Positions 50,542 to 57,486 of a DNA stretch of 64,000 nt are shown in pieces (within the stretch, counting starts at the first letter, position 1; each line of letters begins with the position of its first letter). Below the pieces are notes generated by a model. It searched no databases. It worked only from the letters and a program-made list of their open reading frames with translations, and was not told the origin of the DNA. A program made the translations under genes and the position numbers. This DNA is from Microbacterium hydrocarbonoxydans (GTDB taxonomy: Bacteria > Actinomycetota > Actinomycetes > Actinomycetales > Microbacteriaceae): contig NZ_LR882982.1 in the NCBI RefSeq assembly GCF_904831005.1, positions 3,286,001 through 3,350,000 of the forward strand, written 5' to 3'.

Positions 50542-51411
50542 ATGTCACCTCTCGCTTTCGCCCTCGTCATGGCCGCAGCGATCACGCACGCGTCGTGGAA
50601 TGTCATCGCGCACGGCGTGAGCCGAGCGGGCATGCCCTTCCTCTGGTGGGGCGCGGTCGGCGGAACCGCCGTGTGGATCGGGGTCATCCCGTTCACCGGC
50701 GGACTCGGCACCGACGATGTGCTCGCCTTCCTGCTCGGGGTCGGGGTCTCTGCGGTCATGCATGTCGTGTACATGGCCGTGCTGCAGCGCGGGTATCGCG
50801 AGGGCAATCTCTCGACCGTGTATGCCACGGCGCGGGGGACGGGCCCGTTCCTCTCGGTGCTCGTCGCCGTGCTGGTGCTCGGGGAGCGGCCGTCGCAGAT
50901 CGCGTTGATCGGTGTCGCAGCAGTCATCCTCGGTGTGGTGGCGATCGGCCTGGTCGATCGCGGACGGTCGGATTCCTCGACGCCGCGCCGGATCGATCCC
51001 GGCCTCGTCTTCGGCCTGCTGACGGGTGTCGCGATCGCCGTCTACACGATCTGGGACGCGCACGCCGTGCGCACCTGGAACCTGTCTCCGGTGGCCTTCA
51101 TGGTCGGCACGATGCTGCTCGAGATCCCCTTCTACTCGATCGGGGTGCGGCGCAGGTGGCGCGCGGTGTGGATGCTCGGTCGCACGCAATGGAAGCGCAT
51201 CGTCGCGTTCAGCATCCTGTCGCCGCTGTCGTACATCCTCGTGCTCACGGCGATCCAGATCGCGCCCGTCGCCCTGGTGGCGCCACTGCGAGAGGTGAGT
51301 GTCGTGCTCGTCAGCCTGTTCGGCGTGTTCGCATTGAAAGAGAGCCGACCCGGGTGGCGGATCGCGGCCTCGGCGGTCGTGGTGGCGGGGATCGTGCTGC
51401 TCGCGCTGTGA
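50542..51411 (+). CDS. EamA/DMT-family transporter under riboswitch control
   Basis: 289 residues from ATG 50542, AAGGG 7 nt upstream (50531-50535). Ten hydrophobic segments in two five-helix halves, each ending with the EamA pattern (TARGTGPFLSVLVAVLVLGERPS and APLREVSVVLVSLFGVFALKESRP in halves one and two). The DMT superfamily also contains the SMR guanidinium exporters usually found behind guanidine-I riboswitches; here a larger EamA protein takes that place, so it may export guanidine or a guanidino compound. The GNAT gene follows after 21 nt. Confidence 0.9.
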   Translation: MSPLAFALVMAAAITHASWNVIAHGVSRAGMPFLWWGAVGGTAVWIGVIPFTGGLGTDDVLAFLLGVGVSAVMHVVYMAVLQRGYREGNLSTVYATARGTGPFLSVLVAVLVLGERPSQIALIGVAAVILGVVAIGLVDRGRSDSSTPRRIDPGLVFGLLTGVAIAVYTIWDAHAVRTWNLSPVAFMVGTMLLEIPFYSIGVRRRWRAVWMLGRTQWKRIVAFSILSPLSYILVLTAIQIAPVALVAPLREVSVVLVSLFGVFALKESRPGWRIAASAVVVAGIVLLAL

Positions 51412-51432
51412 CCGTGAGCGCTGCCTGTGAGA

Positions 51433-51894
51433 ATGGACTGCGTGAACGTGTCCTGGTCATATCGATCGAGCACCCCGTCCGATGCGTCCTGGATGGCCGA
51501 GCTGCGTGCCGTGGTTCTTCACCCCGATCTCGAGCGACTCGGGCGGTTCGACCCGGTGCGAGTGCGGCAGAGGTTCTTCGATGCCTTCGAGCCGCGCTTC
51601 TCGCGCGTGATCGTCGTCGAGGAGGCGGACGTCGGCATGATCGCTGTTCGCCCCGAGGCGGATGCCGTGTGGATCGAGCACTTCTATCTCGCGCCGCAGT
51701 GGCAGGGGCTCGGAGTGGGCGGCGACGTGCTGCGGGCGGTGATCGCCGAGGAGCGTGGTGCGGTGAGCCCCGTGCCGTATCGATTGAACGTGCTGCAGGG
51801 GAGTGCCGCGAGGCGTCTGTACGAGCGTCACGGTTTCGTGGTCGAGAGTGAGGACGAGGTCGACGTGTTCATGAGGTGCGTGCCGGTTCGCTGA
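51433..51894 (+). CDS. GNAT-family N-acetyltransferase
   Basis: About 153 residues; starts are possible at GTG 51427, ATG 51433 or GTG 51442, none with a clear ribosome site. The acetyl-CoA pyrophosphate loop is FYLAPQWQGLGVGGDVLRAV and the last strand-helix LNVLQGSAARRLYERHGFVVESEDEV, standard GNAT. Substrate unknown. It lies 21 nt behind the riboswitch-controlled transporter and may be in its transcript. Confidence 0.88.
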   Translation: MDCVNVSWSYRSSTPSDASWMAELRAVVLHPDLERLGRFDPVRVRQRFFDAFEPRFSRVIVVEEADVGMIAVRPEADAVWIEHFYLAPQWQGLGVGGDVLRAVIAEERGAVSPVPYRLNVLQGSAARRLYERHGFVVESEDEVDVFMRCVPVR

Positions 51895-51906
51895 GAACGA
51901 GCCTCA

Positions 51907-51951
51907 AGCAACCGGGGTTGCTAATCCATGCTTAGCAAGCTAGGTTGCTAA
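51907..51951. promoter_or_regulatory. Twin 16-bp palindromic operators before HTH/Clp_N module
   Basis: AGCAACC-GG-GGTTGCT (51907-51922) and AGCAAGC-TA-GGTTGCT (51934-51949) share a 7-2-7 layout and are 27 bp apart start to start; the second is extended as TTAGCAA...TTGCTAA (51932-51951). They end 2 nt before the ATG of the HTH gene, so bound protein would block transcription or the start itself. The HTH protein is the obvious candidate to bind. Confidence 0.8.
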
Positions 51952-51953
51952 GC

Positions 51954-52202
51954 ATGGAGTCCACAGAGTTGGCCGCGACGGCAGACGATCTGCTGCATCC
52001 CCGCGAAGGCCTGCGCGCTGTCGCCGCGCTGCGGCTGCATGTCGAGGCGCTGGAGTTCCGCCAGGTCGAGGCCGCTCTTCGTGCCGGCTTCAGCTGGAGC
52101 CAGATCGCCGAACTGCTCGGGGTGACCCGCCAGGCCGTGCACAAGAAGTACGGCAGACGGGTCGACCCGACCATCGAGGTCCCGAGAAGGAGGCACTCGT
52201 GA
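51954..52202 (+). CDS. Small helix-turn-helix DNA-binding protein
   Basis: 82 residues from ATG 51954. Long first helices, then a clear HTH: FSWSQIAELLGVTRQAVHKKYGRRV, as in sigma-like or Fis-like recognition helices. No effector domain, so activity is probably set by its partner or by proteolysis. There is no ribosome site between the operator and the ATG; the transcript may be leaderless. The next gene overlaps by 4 nt (GTGA), so the two proteins are made together. Confidence 0.88.
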   Translation: MESTELAATADDLLHPREGLRAVAALRLHVEALEFRQVEAALRAGFSWSQIAELLGVTRQAVHKKYGRRVDPTIEVPRRRHS

Positions 52203-53209
52203 GCCGCATGGTGCGCACCATGAAGTGGTTCCGCGAGATCAGCGTGCTCGCCGAAGATGAGCAGCGTCGGGCCGCACACCCCGAGATCGATGTCGAGCAC
52301 GTGTTCCTCGCGCTCCTCGGCATCGGCGGGCCGGTGACCGATGCACTCGCCCGCGAGGGGGTCACGCTGGGCACGGCGCGCGCGGAATTCCAGTCGCTCC
52401 ATGCGGGCCGCCTGGCACGCCTCGGTGTGACACCTGCCACAGCGATCGATGGCGACCGACGAATACCTGAGGGCAGCACGCGCGGGGGCTTCGTCTACCG
52501 GGAGGGCGTGCGCACGATGCTCGAGAACGCGGCTGCATCCCCACACCCGGATCTCACGCTCTTCACGGCGCTTCTCGACGAACCCACCGGGCATGTGAGA
52601 GAGGTTCTCCGAGATCTCGACGCCGACCCCGACGCCCTCCTCGCGTCGCTGGAGGACCGGTCCCGGCAACTCTCCGCCACAGCCGACCGGAAGAGCGCCG
52701 GTGATCCTGCACGACGGCGGGGCGCGGAGCGCGAGTACCGGCGCTTCGTGCCCTTCCCGGTGGGCGAGGTGCGGGCGCTCCTCTCCCTTCCGGAACGGTG
52801 GCTCGACTGGAACGACTTCGAGGCCCAGTCGGCGCAGGTCGCTCCGAGCGGCGCGGTGCACGCGCACGCTCGTGAGCGGCACGTCGACGGGAGGCCGGCG
52901 CGACTCAAGCCGGCGTTCGCCACGACCGATCACCGACTCCGCCCCTGCGGGACACAGGATGCCATCGAATGGGTGCGCTCGTTCCCTCGCGCACCGCACA
53001 TCGCGGGTCAGGTGCTGCGCATCGATCTCGAGCCACGTGGCAGCGGGACCGACCTGACGCTCTCGCTCCGCCGCGATGTAGCGCACGCCGCACCGGACGG
53101 GCTGCTGCGCCGTGCGGCCCGCGCAGTGCTCACCCCGCTGCGTCGTCTCATCGTTCGTGCGCACCTGCGAGGCAAGGCCGACAACATCTCTCGGGCGCTG
53201 CGCACCTGA
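52199..53209 (+). CDS. Clp N-domain protein fused to SRPBCC-like domain
   Basis: 336 residues from a GTG. Residues about 10-165 look like a double Clp_N repeat (EDEQRRAAHPEIDVEHVFLALLGIGGPVTDALAREGV; VRTMLENAAASPHPDLTLFTALLDEPTGHVREVLRDLD), the adaptor/substrate-docking domain of ClpA/ClpC, but no AAA+ ATPase follows. Residues about 175-330 read as an SRPBCC/START-like domain (YRRFVPFPVGEVRALLSLPERWLDWN ... LTLSLRRDV ... LTPLRRLIVRAHLRGKADNI). It is therefore an orphan docking domain joined to a ligand pocket and translationally coupled to a HTH protein. Function unknown. Confidence 0.85.
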   Translation: MSRMVRTMKWFREISVLAEDEQRRAAHPEIDVEHVFLALLGIGGPVTDALAREGVTLGTARAEFQSLHAGRLARLGVTPATAIDGDRRIPEGSTRGGFVYREGVRTMLENAAASPHPDLTLFTALLDEPTGHVREVLRDLDADPDALLASLEDRSRQLSATADRKSAGDPARRRGAEREYRRFVPFPVGEVRALLSLPERWLDWNDFEAQSAQVAPSGAVHAHARERHVDGRPARLKPAFATTDHRLRPCGTQDAIEWVRSFPRAPHIAGQVLRIDLEPRGSGTDLTLSLRRDVAHAAPDGLLRRAARAVLTPLRRLIVRAHLRGKADNISRALRT

Positions 53210-53215
53210 CTCGCG

Positions 53216-53869
53216 TCAGCGGAACTCGACGAGTCCCGCGTGCGCCGCGGTCACCAGGATCTGCACGCGGTCGCGCACGTGCCACTTCGACATGATGCGG
53301 CCGAGGTGCGCTTTCACGGTTCCCTCCGAGACGATCAGCGCACGAGCGATCTCGGCATTCGACATGCCCTGAGCCAGGCGCTGCAGCACCTCTTCCTCGC
53401 GGTCGGTGAGCTCCTCGAGCGTTCCGTCGCCGCCGACCGGCTCGGTGTCGCGCACATGCTTGATCAACAGTGACGCGATGCGCGGAGAGAGCGAGCTCGC
53501 TCCGCTGTAGACCTCACGCACGGCAGCGACGATGCTCGCCGCGCTCGAATCCTTCAGCATGTACCCCGACGCGCCGGCGCTCAGCATCGGCAGCACGGTG
53601 TCGCTGCCGTCGAGGGTCGTCACCGCCAGGATCTTGACGTCAGGCCAGCGCTCGCTGATCACCGCGGTGGCTTCGATGCCGTTCATCTCGGGCATCTGCA
53701 CATCCATCATCACGACGTCGGGCCGCTCGCGCTCGACCGTGTCTATGCCCTCGAGGCCGGACTCGGCCTCGGCGACCACCGTGATCTCCGGGTCTCGCGA
53801 CACGAAGTGTGAGAGCGCTGAACGCACCAACGGGTCGTCGTCGACGATGACTACACGGATCTCGGGCAT
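53216..53869 (-). CDS. NarL/LuxR-family response regulator
   Basis: 217 residues. Receiver domain with acidic cluster Asp10-12, phosphorylation site Asp56 (VVMMDVQMPEMNG) and Lys in GYMLKDSS; C-terminal LuxR HTH LTDREEEVLQRLAQGMSNAEIARALIVSEGTVKAHLGRI in pieces. A TTAGGCT -10 lies a few nt before the ATG on the minus strand, so the mRNA is probably leaderless. Divergent from the histidine kinase at 54096, its likely partner. Ends 6 nt from the Clp_N gene stop. Confidence 0.94.
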   Translation of the reverse strand: MPEIRVVIVDDDPLVRSALSHFVSRDPEITVVAEAESGLEGIDTVERERPDVVMMDVQMPEMNGIEATAVISERWPDVKILAVTTLDGSDTVLPMLSAGASGYMLKDSSAASIVAAVREVYSGASSLSPRIASLLIKHVRDTEPVGGDGTLEELTDREEEVLQRLAQGMSNAEIARALIVSEGTVKAHLGRIMSKWHVRDRVQILVTAAHAGLVEFR

Positions 53870-53910
53870 GGAGGAAGCCTAACCGGGGTGGCCTGGGGGT
53901 GCGACGCTCT

Positions 53911-53932
53911 AGACCTTTGGCTAGTGAGGTCT
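53911..53932. promoter_or_regulatory. Putative response-regulator box in divergent promoter
   Basis: AGACCT-N10-AGGTCT inverted repeat, 41 nt upstream of the response regulator start and about 90 nt before the peptide gene. The same GGTCT half-site recurs in the region after the kinase gene (55314-55342), which suggests one regulator binds both. Confidence 0.6.
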
Positions 53933-54018
53933 GGACTCAAGACAGATGCGCGGCGATCAGTTCACCGAGAAGATCAATACATCGCTAAACAAAAGTACAA
54001 ATCGGGAGGTGAATGTAT

Positions 54019-54066
54019 ATGTCTTTTTGGGATCAGGTTGGTCGCTTCTTCGGCTTCTATCGTTAA
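54019..54066 (+). CDS. 15-residue peptide gene before the histidine kinase
   Basis: ATG 54019 to TAA 54066 encodes MSFWDQVGRFFGFYR. GGGAGGTGA (54004-54012) is the best ribosome site in the region at correct spacing; an ATG at 54013 would add two residues (MY). Aromatic-rich (six of 15) and net basic at the end. It lies in a locally AT-rich block and 29 nt before the kinase start, which has its own AAGGAGA. It could be a signalling peptide sensed by the kinase, a toxin-like membrane-active peptide, or a regulatory leader peptide. Too short for composition statistics; the ribosome site is the main support. Confidence 0.6.
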   Translation: MSFWDQVGRFFGFYR

Positions 54067-54095
54067 TATAGCTGGCGAAAAGGAGATACTGAAGT

Positions 54096-55244
54096 ATGGC
54101 TTCAAGTCTTGCGACGGGTGATCGTTCCGACGTCACCCGACTCGGTAAGGGCGAGAAGCTCAGCACGATCGAACGGATCGCCGTTCTGGCGGTCCTCGGT
54201 ACGATCCTCGTCTTCGACATCGTCGGACTGTTCCTCCCTCCGGGGTTGGAGCCGCTGACCGCAGTCATCAGCATCGCTTCCAGTGCGGTTCTGATCCTGT
54301 ATCTCTGGTCGCCCCTCGTCGCGACATGCGCCCTCGGCGTCGTGTTCGCACTCTCATTCGTCTCCGGCACTCAAGCCCAGGTGCTGACCACAGCCGCATT
54401 CGCGGCAGGTCTGATCATGCGGCTCGGGTGGACCTCGTTGGTCCTCTCTTATGTCGGAGTATTCCTCGTCGCTTCCGCGCTGGTGGCAACCGGCGGCACG
54501 ACTGAGGTCTTCCGTGTCAGCATCTTCCTCGTCGGCGCCGCAGTATCCGGCGCGGTCGGCTACGCACTTCGTCTCGCCTTCGCCCGAGGGCGGACACTCG
54601 AAGTGCAACTGGCCGAAAAAGCCGAGCAAGAACGACAAGCAGTCCTCGCCGAGCGACGATGGATCGCCGGCGAGTTGCACGACAGCATCGCGCACCACCT
54701 GACGGTGGTGTCGCTGCACGTGCAGATGCTCGACGACGATCGGGCCGGCGCCTCTTCTCAGGAGGCCATCCGCATCGCCGCACGAAAAGCCATGACCGAT
54801 CTGCGCTTCGTGATCGATCTCGCCGACGACGGCCCCCGCTCGACGGGCATGCCCTCGGGCGACCTCGCCGCATCCATCGATGAAGCTGCAGAGGAGTTCG
54901 AGTCCGCGGGTCATCCGGTTCTCCTCAACGGCGACCCGACCGACGAGCGCATTCCGCGTGCGGCCGAGATCATCCTCGCCCGCATCATGCGCGAGTCCGC
55001 CACCAATGCCCTCAAGTACGCAGGCCAGGGCGAGATCGCGATCGACCTCGACGTGAGCGACGAGTCCGCGGTGCTCACCGTCGCCAGCCCGCTCTCTGCG
55101 ACCCCGCGTCGCGAGCTCTCGTCGAGCCGCACCGGCATCGGCCGGATGGCCGAGAGGGTGCTGGGCGCCAGCGGCACTTTCGACGCCGGCGAGATCGGCG
55201 GACGCTGGGTCGTCTCGGCTCGTCTGCCCATCGCGCGCGTCTGA
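54096..55244 (+). CDS. Membrane sensor histidine kinase (HisKA_3, NarL-partner type)
   Basis: 382 residues. Five or six closely spaced membrane helices (residues 27-165) with almost no outer loop, so a signal within or at the membrane is likely. Coiled linker (VQLAEKAEQERQAVLAERR), then HisKA_3 dimer domain with phospho-acceptor His195 in GELHDSIAHHLTVVSLHVQ. HATPase: N box ESATNALKYAG and G box TGIGRMAERV, somewhat short. Cognate of the divergent LuxR regulator. Encoded just after a 15-codon peptide gene. Confidence 0.93.
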   Translation: MASSLATGDRSDVTRLGKGEKLSTIERIAVLAVLGTILVFDIVGLFLPPGLEPLTAVISIASSAVLILYLWSPLVATCALGVVFALSFVSGTQAQVLTTAAFAAGLIMRLGWTSLVLSYVGVFLVASALVATGGTTEVFRVSIFLVGAAVSGAVGYALRLAFARGRTLEVQLAEKAEQERQAVLAERRWIAGELHDSIAHHLTVVSLHVQMLDDDRAGASSQEAIRIAARKAMTDLRFVIDLADDGPRSTGMPSGDLAASIDEAAEEFESAGHPVLLNGDPTDERIPRAAEIILARIMRESATNALKYAGQGEIAIDLDVSDESAVLTVASPLSATPRRELSSSRTGIGRMAERVLGASGTFDAGEIGGRWVVSARLPIARV

Positions 55245-55313
55245 GACGCTCGTCCCGCACGCGCGCGCCCCACAGCCGACCCGAATCGCCCGATATTCCG
55301 GAAGATTGGACAA

Positions 55314-55342
55314 AGGTCTAGGTGGGGTCTCGACGTTAGACC
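55314..55342. promoter_or_regulatory. GGTCT boxes downstream of the kinase
   Basis: GGTCT at 55315 and 55326 (11 bp apart, one helical turn) and AGACC at 55338, forming GGTCTA-N16-TAGACC. TAGATAT (55355-55361) at a suitable distance could be a -10, giving a response-regulator-activated promoter reading into a gene-less region. The half-site matches the 53911-53932 box. Confidence 0.5.
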
Positions 55343-55408
55343 GTACTCCCTCGGTAGATATGCGGTTTACATTGGTAATACCCCAGAAATAGCGCATCCC
55401 CAGCGCTG

Positions 55409-55457
55409 TGATCGCGAGCGCGATCCTTGGAATCTGATCCCCTCGCGCTCGCGATCA
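55409..55457. terminator. 15-bp perfect hairpin terminator
   Basis: TGATCGCGAGCGCGA (55409-55423) and TCGCGCTCGCGATCA (55443-55457), loop 19 nt, then GCTTCTCTTCC. It ends any transcript from the GGTCT-box promoter after about 90-100 nt, and may also end the convergent GntR gene. Between 55245 and 55505 no credible protein gene was found; a 10-codon frame from ATG 55360 has no ribosome site. Confidence 0.8.
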
Positions 55458-55505
55458 GCTTCTCTTCCGTCGGTTCGATCCGACAGGGGTCAGCAATCGC
55501 TCGGC

Positions 55506-56249
55506 TCAGCCGCCGACCGCCCTCATGTAGTGCCCATCCGTGGAGATTCCGGATGCCGCCACGGTGAAGCGCACCACCTCGCTGAGGTACCTGTCTTCCG
55601 AGGCCTCGAAGATCCGTCCCTGCGCGTCGCGTGAGATGCGGCTGAGGCGCAGAATCGGCGTTCCCTGCGGAACCTGCAGCAGTGTCGCGTCCTGCTCGTC
55701 GGCCGCCACCGCGTCTATCTGGTGCTGGAGTCCGACGATCGGGTGCCCCTGCGAGCCGAGGTACTCGGTGATCGAGATCTCGTCCGGGTCCACGGCGAAG
55801 AGCAGGCGCCCGACCGGCTCGGTGAAGAACAGCCGCTCGAGCATCGTCGGGCGACCGTCGAGCAGGCGCAGTCGCACGACGCTCACGATGATGTCGTCCG
55901 GCGAGACGCCGAGCAGCTCGGCCCGGTCCCCGGCGCGTCTGAGGCTCAGCTCCTGGGTCTGCGCTCCCGGCTGGACGCCGAGCTCACGCGCCCAGCGGGT
56001 GAAGGGCACCGAGACATCGACCGCCTGGCTGGCCTTCTGCGAGACGACGCGGGCGGGGCGGCCTCGTCCGGTGTCGATCAGTCCCTCAGCCTTGAGGGCG
56101 GCGAGCGCGTTCCTGACGGGGCCTCGCGAGGTGCGCCATCGTTGAGCGAGTTCGGCTTCGGTGGGAACGTCGTCTCCGGGGCGCAGGGCGCCCGCCTGGA
56201 TCTGCGAGCGCAGCTCCTCGGCGATCTGGGTGTATACAGCTTCGGCCAC
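55506..56249 (-). CDS. GntR-family regulator, HutC/UTRA (PhnF-like) type
   Basis: 247 residues from a GTG; TAGTAT lies about 12 nt before it on the minus strand, so the mRNA is probably leaderless. N-terminal winged helix YTQIAEELRSQIQAGALRPGDDVPTEAELAQRWRTSRGPVRNALAALKAEGLI in pieces, then a UTRA ligand domain (LLGVSPDDIIVSVVRLRLLDGRPTMLERLFF, SEDRYLSEVVRFTV). Such regulators (PhnF, HutC) often control phosphonate or phosphate uptake. It is divergent from the phosphonate operon with a palindromic site between. Confidence 0.92.
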   Translation of the reverse strand: MAEAVYTQIAEELRSQIQAGALRPGDDVPTEAELAQRWRTSRGPVRNALAALKAEGLIDTGRGRPARVVSQKASQAVDVSVPFTRWARELGVQPGAQTQELSLRRAGDRAELLGVSPDDIIVSVVRLRLLDGRPTMLERLFFTEPVGRLLFAVDPDEISITEYLGSQGHPIVGLQHQIDAVAADEQDATLLQVPQGTPILRLSRISRDAQGRIFEASEDRYLSEVVRFTVAASGISTDGHYMRAVGG

Positions 56250-56341
56250 GTAGGCATACTACTTCGGCATCCGAGGTTCTCGTCGCCCGTTCCGCGGGAG
56301 TTCACTTCGGGAAATCGCGGGTGAACGACCCCTGAACTCTT

Positions 56342-56363
56342 GCGAGATAGGTACATATCTCGC
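56342..56363. promoter_or_regulatory. GntR operator upstream of phosphonate operon
   Basis: GCGAGATA-GGTACA-TATCTCGC: perfect 8-bp arms around a 6-bp spacer with GTAC centre. It lies 57 nt before the PhnD start and 93 nt before the GntR start, the place expected for a PhnF-like autorepressor. Confidence 0.75.
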
Positions 56364-56419
56364 TCTCGTGGATGTCAGAGTGGCTGACGGATCACCTCCC
56401 TCACCCTCGAAAGGTCCTC

Positions 56420-57349
56420 ATGAAGCTCCGTGCTCTCCCCGTTCTCGCCGGTGCCGCGATCCTCGCGCTCGGCCTCTCCGCGTGCTCCGGTGCCGCCGAG
56501 GCCACCGGCAACTCCGGTGCCGCAGGGTCATCCGCCGGCAGTGCCTTCGCGGTCGATGAGAACACCCTCGTCTTCGGCGTCGTCCCCGACTCGGTCGACA
56601 CCGAGACGAACTACCAGCCCCTGATGGACTACATCGCCGAGATCTCGGGCAAGACCGTCGAGTACCACGAGTCCACCGACTACGCGGCCCTGATCGAGGC
56701 CGCGGTCGCGGGCAAGGTCGACGTCGCATCGTTCTCGGGCTTCACCTATGTGACCGCCACGAACAACGGCGCCGAGCTCACCCCCATCTCCTCGATCGTC
56801 ACGGAAGAGGGCCAGGAGCCGGGCTACTACTCCCAGGCGATCGTCCCGGTCGACAGCGACATCGACAGCTATGAGGACTTCGCGGGCAAGAAGGTCTGCT
56901 TCGTCGACCCCTCGTCGACCTCGGGCTACCTCTTCCCGTCGTACAACCTGCTCGAGGCCGGCATCGACCCGAAGACCGACATCACCCCGGTGTTCGCCGG
57001 CAAGCACGACGTGAGCGTGCAGAAGGTCGGCGAGGGAGTCGAGTGCGAGGTCGGCTTCGCCGAGGACTCCGAGGTCGAGAAGTCGGATGCGGTCAAGGTC
57101 ATCGACGAGACGATGGTTCCCGGCGCTCCGCTCGTCTACTCCTCGAGCCTTCCCGATGACGTCTCGACCACGCTGATCGACGGCCTCGCCGAGATCACGA
57201 TCGACGACATCATCGCCGCCGGCATCGAGGGCGCCGACACGGATGCCTTCCGCAGCGTGTTCTACGCCACCAAGCCGGTCGACGACGCCTACTACGACCT
57301 CATCCGCGACATCTGCGAAGAGACCGAAGCCGAGCAGTGCAAGGCCTGA
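56420..57349 (+). CDS. phnD: Phosphonate ABC transporter substrate-binding lipoprotein
   Basis: 309 residues from ATG 56420. Signal peptide with lipobox LSAC (ALGLSACSG), low-complexity Gly/Ala/Ser linker, then the PhnD pattern: LVFGVVPDSVDTETNYQPLMDYIAEISGKTVEY, VDVASFSGFTYV, GKKVCFVDPSSTSGYLFPSYNLLEAGIDP. The Tyr/Glu/Ser residues that cage the phosphonate fall in these segments. First gene of the uptake and breakdown operon. Confidence 0.94.
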   Translation: MKLRALPVLAGAAILALGLSACSGAAEATGNSGAAGSSAGSAFAVDENTLVFGVVPDSVDTETNYQPLMDYIAEISGKTVEYHESTDYAALIEAAVAGKVDVASFSGFTYVTATNNGAELTPISSIVTEEGQEPGYYSQAIVPVDSDIDSYEDFAGKKVCFVDPSSTSGYLFPSYNLLEAGIDPKTDITPVFAGKHDVSVQKVGEGVECEVGFAEDSEVEKSDAVKVIDETMVPGAPLVYSSSLPDDVSTTLIDGLAEITIDDIIAAGIEGADTDAFRSVFYATKPVDDAYYDLIRDICEETEAEQCKA

Positions 57350-57368
57350 GCCTCGCACTCCGCCTCGC

Positions 57369-57410
57369 TCCCGGTCGTTGAGCGAGGGAACGAAGGAGCG
57401 GGGCGGGATG
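57369..57410. repeat. Dispersed repeat copy between phnD and phnC
   Basis: CCGGTCGTTGAGCGAGG (57371-57387) followed by a diverged tail. CCTCGCTC just before it (57363-57370) pairs with GAGCGAGG, making an 8-bp hairpin that could stabilise the upstream phnD mRNA or lower downstream expression. Other copies are at 24287, 24324 and 35824. Confidence 0.65.
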
Positions 57411-57486
57411 CGCGCAGTGTCGGCGTATCTCGTCCCGCTCGTCCCGCTCGACGATCGAGTTTCAGAGAATCACGAGGAGAACTGAC

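Noticed and set aside
55360..55392. 10-codon frame (MRFTLVIPQK) in the region after the kinase
   Set aside because: No ribosome site and overlaps the presumed promoter; too short to support as a gene.
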